From NCBI GenBank assembly GCA_030447385.1, contig JAUJOY010000001.1:559529-623528 (forward strand): a stretch of DNA of 64,000 nucleotides. Direction: 5' to 3'. Shown here piece by piece: positions 59,614 to 64,000 of this stretch. Numbering within the stretch: the stretch's first letter is position 1; each line of letters begins with the position of its first letter. Position numbers and translations under genes: made by a program. Under the pieces are notes generated by a model. That model worked only from the letters and a program-made list of their open reading frames with translations. It was not told the origin of the DNA and made no database searches. The DNA is from Mycobacteriales bacterium. GTDB lineage: Bacteria > Actinomycetota > Actinomycetes > Mycobacteriales > SCTD01.

Positions 59614-60638
59614 CCCATCCCGCTCCGGGCGCCGGCCCTGCCGCCTTCCCGCTCACCCGTCCCCGCCGGCTGCGCAGCACCCCGGCGCTGCGCCGGCTGG
59701 TGGCCGACGTGCGCGTACGCCCTGCCGATCTCGTCCTGCCGATGTTCGTCAAGGAGGGGATCGGCGCCCCCGCTCCGATCCCGTCGATGCCGGGGGTCGT
59801 CCAGCACACCCGCGACTCGCTGCGCAAGGCCGCCGCCGAGGCCGTCGCTGCGGGGGTCGGCGGGCTGATCCTGTTCGGCATCCCCAGCGTCAAGGACGCC
59901 CGCGGCAGCGGAGCCGACGACCCCGCCGGGATCGTGCAGGTCGCCCTGGTCGACGTCCTCGCCGAGGTGGGCAGCGACCTGGTGGTCATGACCGACCTGT
60001 GCCTCGACGAGTACACCGACTCCGGCCACTGCGGCCTGCTGACCGGCCGAGGGGACGGGGAGTGGACCGTCGACAACGACGCCACCCTGGTGCGCTACGG
60101 GCAGGTCGCTGTCGCCCAGGCCCGGGCGGGGACGCAGGTGGTCGCGCCGAGCGGGATGATGGACGGGCAGGTCGCCGGCATCCGGGCGGCCCTCGACGAG
60201 GCCGGCTTTCCCGAGCTGCCGATCCTGGCCTACAGCGCGAAGTACGCCTCCGCCTACTACGGCCCCTTCCGCGACGCGGCCGAGTGTGCGCCGCGGTTCG
60301 GGGACCGCTCGGCTTACCAGCAGGACCCGGCGCGGGCCACGGCGGAGGGCGTGCGCGAAGCCCTGCTCGACCTCGCCGAAGGGGCCGACGCGGTGATGGT
60401 CAAGCCCGCCGGCGCCTACCTGGACGTGGTGCGTGCGGTGGCCGAGGCGGTGGACGTGCCGGTCGCGGCGTACCAGGTCTCGGGGGAGTACGCGATGGTC
60501 GAGGCCGCCGCGGCGCAGGGCTGGGTGGACCGCCGCCGGATCATCCTCGAGCAGCTGCAGGGGATCCGCCGGGCCGGCGCCGGGATCGTGCTGACCTACT
60601 GGGCGACCGAGGCCGCCGGCTGGCTCGACGCCGGGTGA
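59610..60638 (+). CDS. hemB: Delta-aminolevulinic acid dehydratase (porphobilinogen synthase)
   Basis: 342 residues. PADLVLPMFVKEGIGAPAPI, MTDLCLDEYTDSGHCGLL, APSGMMDGQVAGIRAALDEA, AYSAKYASAYYGPFRDAA and VMVKPAGAYLDVV (two Schiff-base lysines). The Zn-type cysteine cluster is replaced by LCLDEYTDSGHC, so it should be a Mg-dependent form. GTG overlaps the hemD stop. Last of the coupled hem genes. Confidence 0.95.
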   Translation: MTHPAPGAGPAAFPLTRPRRLRSTPALRRLVADVRVRPADLVLPMFVKEGIGAPAPIPSMPGVVQHTRDSLRKAAAEAVAAGVGGLILFGIPSVKDARGSGADDPAGIVQVALVDVLAEVGSDLVVMTDLCLDEYTDSGHCGLLTGRGDGEWTVDNDATLVRYGQVAVAQARAGTQVVAPSGMMDGQVAGIRAALDEAGFPELPILAYSAKYASAYYGPFRDAAECAPRFGDRSAYQQDPARATAEGVREALLDLAEGADAVMVKPAGAYLDVVRAVAEAVDVPVAAYQVSGEYAMVEAAAAQGWVDRRRIILEQLQGIRRAGAGIVLTYWATEAAGWLDAG

Positions 60639-60693
60639 CCGGAAGGGCTGGCCCGAGGCGCTGCCGGAGCTCGGCCGTGGGGCGGACCCGCGG

Positions 60694-61056
60694 GTGATCG
60701 GTGTGCTGGCCGCGGTCGTGGCGGTCGTCGCGGTGGCGCTGGGAGTCGTGGGGCTCGTCCTCGCGGCCCTCGACCGGGAGCCGGGCAAGCCCCTGCTGCA
60801 GGGGATCCTGCTGCTCCAGCTGCTCCTGCTCGTGCAGGCCGGCATCGCGGTCACCAAGCTGCTGCAGGGGCAGCGCCCCGAGGAGCTCGGCGCCTTCGCG
60901 GGCTACCTGATCGTCTCGGCCCTGCTCCTCCCGGGGGGAGCGGTGTGGTCGCTGGAGGAGAAGAGCCGGTACGGCACGTTGATCCTCGCCTCGGTCTGCC
61001 TCGTCGTGGCGGTGCTGCAGCAGCGGCTCGTCGGCATCTGGTCGACCGTTGACTGA
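60694..61056 (+). CDS. Small polytopic membrane protein
   Basis: 120 residues with four hydrophobic helices (VLAAVVAVVAVALGVVGLVLAAL; LLQGILLLQLLLLVQAGIAV; FAGYLIVSALLLPGGAVWSL; LILASVCLVVAVLQQRLVGI). No charged residues inside the helices. GTG start without a clear Shine-Dalgarno, 55 bp after hemB, so perhaps cotranscribed. Conserved membrane protein of this type often follows hemB in actinobacteria; function unknown. The next gene overlaps it by 8 nt. Confidence 0.7.
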   Translation: MIGVLAAVVAVVAVALGVVGLVLAALDREPGKPLLQGILLLQLLLLVQAGIAVTKLLQGQRPEELGAFAGYLIVSALLLPGGAVWSLEEKSRYGTLILASVCLVVAVLQQRLVGIWSTVD

Positions 61057-61468
61057 GGGCCGCACGGAGGGCGCTCCCCCTGCCGACGAGGCGGCGGACC
61101 CGGTCGGCGCCGGACCCGGCCGGCTGCTGGTGGCCGTCTACGGGATCTTCGCGGTCGCGGCCTCCTCGCGCGCCGGGCTGCAGCTGTTCACCCGCTTCGA
61201 CGAGGCACCGCTCGCCTACCTGCTCTCCGCCCTGGCGGCGGCGGTCTACGTCGTCGCGGCGGTGGCGCTGGCGCGGTCGCTCCGCCGCCTCGCCCGGCTC
61301 GCGTGCGGCTTCGAGCTCGTCGGGGTCCTCGTGGTCGGCACGGTGAGCCTGCTGGAGCCGGAGCTGTTCCCGGACGAGACCGTCTGGTCGTCCTTCGGAG
61401 CCGGCTACGGGTTCGTCCCGCTCGTGCTGCCGGTGCTGGGACTGCTGCGGCTGCGGCGTACCCGCTGA
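61049..61468 (+). CDS. Small polytopic membrane protein
   Basis: 139 residues, four hydrophobic stretches (LLVAVYGIFAVAASSRAGLQ; LAYLLSALAAAVYVVAAVAL; FELVGVLVVGTVSLLEPELF; FVPLVLPVLGLLRL) after a charged N-terminus. TTG at 61049 lies 8 nt inside the gene before it. Unknown function; the pair may form a complex. Confidence 0.7.
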   Translation: MTEGRTEGAPPADEAADPVGAGPGRLLVAVYGIFAVAASSRAGLQLFTRFDEAPLAYLLSALAAAVYVVAAVALARSLRRLARLACGFELVGVLVVGTVSLLEPELFPDETVWSSFGAGYGFVPLVLPVLGLLRLRRTR

Positions 61469-61601
61469 CCGGCTGGCCCGCGGCCCGCTCGTTGCCGCCG
61501 CCCCACCCACTCAGCCCGTTCTCGGTGCCAGCACTGCCCCGTCCACGCGTACGCGTGGCACCGAGAAAGGCAGGCCACCGCAGCGGCACAGACAGCCCGG
61601 T

Positions 61602-61796
61602 TCAGCGCGGCTCGTGGTGCTGCAGGCGTACCGCGTCCGCCAGGGGCAGCGGCACCCAGAACGTCGTCAGCGGGACCAGGCGCTGGCAGCTCGTGCAGAG
61701 CAGGCGGCCACCGAAGACGAGCACCCACAGCACCATCGGCAGCAGGACGCCGCCCATGTTGCGGCGCCACGGCAGCACGTGCACCGGACTCGTCAC
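61602..61796 (-). CDS. Small membrane protein, 64 residues
   Basis: One hydrophobic helix (MGGVLLPMVLWVLVFGGRLL), then CTSCQRLVPLTTFWVPLP and a charged end. GTG at 61796 is a guess; reading stays open to an ATG at 61860 that overlaps the hemL start in the opposite sense. Its sequence looks protein-like (CxxC after a helix), but no family is recognised. It lies divergent from hemL. Confidence 0.5.
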   Translation of the reverse strand: MTSPVHVLPWRRNMGGVLLPMVLWVLVFGGRLLCTSCQRLVPLTTFWVPLPLADAVRLQHHEPR

Positions 61797-61857
61797 GACG
61801 CCATCCTGCAGCACCCCCGCGATGTGACGCCACGTCGTCAGGGGAAGGATGAGCCGC

Positions 61858-63201
61858 ATGAGCTTCCCGTACGACGCGCCGGAGTCGGCGGCGCTGTTCG
61901 CGCGGGCCTGCGAGGTCATCCCGGGCGGGGTGAACAGCCCGGTGCGCGCGTTCCAGGCGGTCGGCGGGACCCCCCGCTTCATGGTGCGCGGCAGCGGCCC
62001 CTACCTGTACGACGCCGACGGGCGCGAGTACGTCGACCTCGTCTGCTCGTGGGGGCCGATCATCCTCGGTCACGCCCACCCGGCGGTCGTCGCGGCGCTG
62101 CAGGAGGCCGCCGCCAGGGGCACCAGCTTCGGCACGCCCAGCGCCGGTGAGGTCGAGCTGGCGGAGCTGATCGTCGACCGGGTCGGCCCGGTCGAGCAGG
62201 TGCGCCTCGTGAGCTCGGGCACGGAGGCGACGATGAGCGCGCTGCGGCTCGCGCGCGGCTTCACCGGCCGCAGCAAGGTGGTGAAGTTCGCCGGCTGCTA
62301 CCACGGGCACGTCGACGCTCTGCTGGCCAGTGCCGGCAGCGGCGTCGCCACGCTCGGGCTGCCGGACAGCGCGGGCGTCACTGCCGCGACGACAGCCGAC
62401 ACGGTCGTCCTGCCCTACAACGACCTCGCCGCGGTGCAGGCGGCCTTCGCGCAGCAGGGCGACTCGATCGCCGCGGTCATGACGGAGGCCGCCGCCGCCA
62501 ACATGGGCGTCGTCCCGCCGCTGCCCGGCTTCAACGCCGGCCTTCAGGCGCTGTGCGAGCAGCACGGCGCGCTGCTCGTCCTCGACGAGGTGATGACCGG
62601 GTTCCGGGTCGGCCCGGCCGGCTTCTACGGGCTCGAGGGCGTCGCCGCCGACCTGTTCACCTTCGGCAAGGTGATGGGCGGCGGGTTGCCGGCCGCAGCG
62701 TTCGGCGGGCGCAGCGACGTCATGGCCAGGCTCGCGCCGGCCGGTCCGGTCTACCAGGCGGGCACCCTGTCCGGGAACCCCCTCGCCGTCGCCGCCGGCC
62801 GGGCCACGCTGGAGCACTGCACGTCCGAGGTCTACGCCCACCTCGACGCCACCGCTGCGACGGTCGCGGACCTGGCGGTCGAGGCGCTGTCCGATGCCGG
62901 CGTGGAGCACCGGGTCAACCGCGCCGGCAACCTGTTCAGCATCTTCTTCTCTGGCATCGACGTGGTCGACTACGCGACGGCGGCCGGACAGGACGTCGCG
63001 CGCTACCGCGCCTTCTTCCACGAGATGCTCGCCCGCGGTGTCTACCTGCCGCCGAGCGCCTACGAGTCGTGGTTCGTCAGCGCCGCCCACGACGACGAGG
63101 CGGTCGCCCGGATCGCCGACGCGCTGCCGTACGCCGCCCGCGCCGCCGCCACCGCAGGCAGCCTGTCTCCCGCCCCGCCCACCTCGGAGGACCGCGCATG
63201 A
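61858..63201 (+). CDS. hemL: Glutamate-1-semialdehyde 2,1-aminomutase
   Basis: 447 residues. FACYHGH-type block ([19 protein letters not shown]), [55 protein letters not shown] (PLP lysine Lys271) and [16 protein letters not shown] are complete. It converts glutamate-1-semialdehyde to 5-aminolevulinate after HemA. I chose ATG 61858 (9 nt after GGGGAAGG) over ATG 61849, which is too close. The histidine phosphatase gene starts on its stop (ATGA). Confidence 0.95.
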   Translation: MSFPYDAPESAALFARACEVIPGGVNSPVRAFQAVGGTPRFMVRGSGPYLYDADGREYVDLVCSWGPIILGHAHPAVVAALQEAAARGTSFGTPSAGEVELAELIVDRVGPVEQVRLVSSGTEATMSALRLARGFTGRSKVVKFAGCYHGHVDALLASAGSGVATLGLPDSAGVTAATTADTVVLPYNDLAAVQAAFAQQGDSIAAVMTEAAAANMGVVPPLPGFNAGLQALCEQHGALLVLDEVMTGFRVGPAGFYGLEGVAADLFTFGKVMGGGLPAAAFGGRSDVMARLAPAGPVYQAGTLSGNPLAVAAGRATLEHCTSEVYAHLDATAATVADLAVEALSDAGVEHRVNRAGNLFSIFFSGIDVVDYATAAGQDVARYRAFFHEMLARGVYLPPSAYESWFVSAAHDDEAVARIADALPYAARAAATAGSLSPAPPTSEDRA

Positions 63202-63830
63202 CCCGGACCACGGTGCACCTGCTTCGACACGGCGAGGTGCACAACCCCGGCTCGGTGCTCTACGGCCGCCTGCCCGGCTTCGGGCTCTCCGAGGACGGCC
63301 TCCAGATGGCGCGGGACGCCGCGGAGGCGCTGCAGGGGCGGGACGTCGCGGTGGTGATCGCCTCCCCGCTGCAGCGGGCCCAGGAGACGGCGGGGCCGAT
63401 CAGCGCCGCGTTCGGTCTGGCGATCGGAACCGACGAGCGGCTGCTGGAGAGCGAGAACGTCTTCGAGGGCGAGAAGTTCGGGGTCGGTGACGGCGCATGG
63501 CGCAGGCCCGAGCACTGGAGTCACCTGCGCAACCCGTTCCGGCCGAGCTGGGGCGAGCCCTACCTGGAGGTCGCGCAGCGCATGCTGGCCGCTGCCGAGA
63601 GCGCGCGCGACCAGGCGGCCGGCCACGAGGCGGTGTGCGTCAGCCACCAGCTGCCGATCTGGACGGTGCGCCGCTACGTCGAGGGGCGCCCGCTGTGGCA
63701 CCGCCCCGACCGGCGGCAGTGCGGCCTGGCCTCGCTCACCAGCATCACGTGGGAGGACGGCCGGATCGCGAGCGTGTCCTACAGCGAGCCGGCCGGCGCA
63801 GCCGCCCGTCGTCCGGGCGCCGGCGCCTGA
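63198..63830 (+). CDS. Histidine phosphatase (phosphoglycerate mutase-like) family protein
   Basis: 210 residues. [20 protein letters not shown] holds the catalytic [20 protein letters not shown] the second Arg, and [16 protein letters not shown] a His. The second canonical His (usually SHG) is seen as SHQ. It is the Rv0525 equivalent downstream of hemL; acting on a small phosphomolecule, substrate unknown. ATG overlaps the hemL stop. Confidence 0.85.
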   Translation: MTRTTVHLLRHGEVHNPGSVLYGRLPGFGLSEDGLQMARDAAEALQGRDVAVVIASPLQRAQETAGPISAAFGLAIGTDERLLESENVFEGEKFGVGDGAWRRPEHWSHLRNPFRPSWGEPYLEVAQRMLAAAESARDQAAGHEAVCVSHQLPIWTVRRYVEGRPLWHRPDRRQCGLASLTSITWEDGRIASVSYSEPAGAAARRPGAGA

Positions 63831-64000
63831 GACCGCAGGACTCGTCCCGGCGCCGGTGCGGGGCCACCGGCGCGCCGCCCGGCGGCCGCTCCGCCCACGG
63901 CACGGCGGAGTGGACCCTCCTGCACACATCCTGATCGCAGCCGGCCTCCAGCAAGCTGCCGCAGGCGCGGAGAGCCGCAGAAGTGGATCACGAGATGTGC
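63831..64000. other. Right edge, 170 bp, no gene seen
   Basis: GC-rich sequence after the phosphatase gene; no convincing start, motif or hairpin. The next gene likely begins beyond the window. Confidence 0.5.

Overview
The window is high-GC DNA with densely packed genes, frequent GTG starts, ATGA/GTGA stop-start overlaps and actinobacterial families throughout. It carries mshA (mycothiol), an SsgA-like protein, a BldN-type sigma factor with its putative membrane anti-sigma, and an RsiG-type (c-di-GMP-binding) anti-sigma. This points to a spore-forming or otherwise differentiating actinomycete. The order mshA - YbjN - gpmA - phoU/senX3/regX3 - Rv0495c-like - ppx - isomerase - proC - small HTH - bS22 - epimerase - acyltransferase - HAD - glutaredoxin - hemA/C/D/B - hemL - phosphoglycerate mutase-like follows the Mycobacterium tuberculosis Rv0486-Rv0525 region. 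The bldN-rex-hem linkage also resembles Streptomyces. The genus cannot be fixed by reading.

Layout. (1) 1-8864, minus strand: a surface-polysaccharide cluster with two GT4 glycosyltransferases, a Wzy-like polymerase, an FkbM and a class I methyltransferase, a CgeB-like glycosyltransferase, a Wzx-like flippase and a UDP-sugar dehydrogenase. (2) 8865-13815: accessory DNA with a possible zinc-ribbon protein, a VapBC-like pair, a 17-nt match to the 16S rRNA 3' end, a decayed phoD and three membrane or secreted hypotheticals. (3) 13832-20104: pabC-like and fur-like genes with overlapping divergent promoters, ygfZ, an IS630-family element inserted at a stop codon, and a long PATAN (DUF4388) coiled-coil protein. 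(4) 20108-23692: rsiG, asparaginase II, an XRE regulator, DUF2516 and ssgB. (5) 23835-46283: the conserved core listed above, with a MacAB-like exporter and acuC. (6) 46392-50357, minus: an LPxTG surface protein, the anti-sigma gene and bldN. (7) 50616-64000: a class A PBP, an acyl-CoA ligase, glutaredoxin, rex-hemA-hemC-hemD-hemB, membrane proteins, hemL and a histidine phosphatase.

How the parts work together. The redox sensor Rex sits at the head of the haem operon behind a Rex-type operator. SenX3/RegX3 and PhoU diverge from a shared region holding three 11-bp Pho-box-like units. BldN/anti-sigma, RsiG and SsgB form a developmental regulator set. About fourteen genes have a TANNNT -10 hexamer 6-9 nt before the start codon and no Shine-Dalgarno, so leaderless transcription looks common; this pattern decided several starts.
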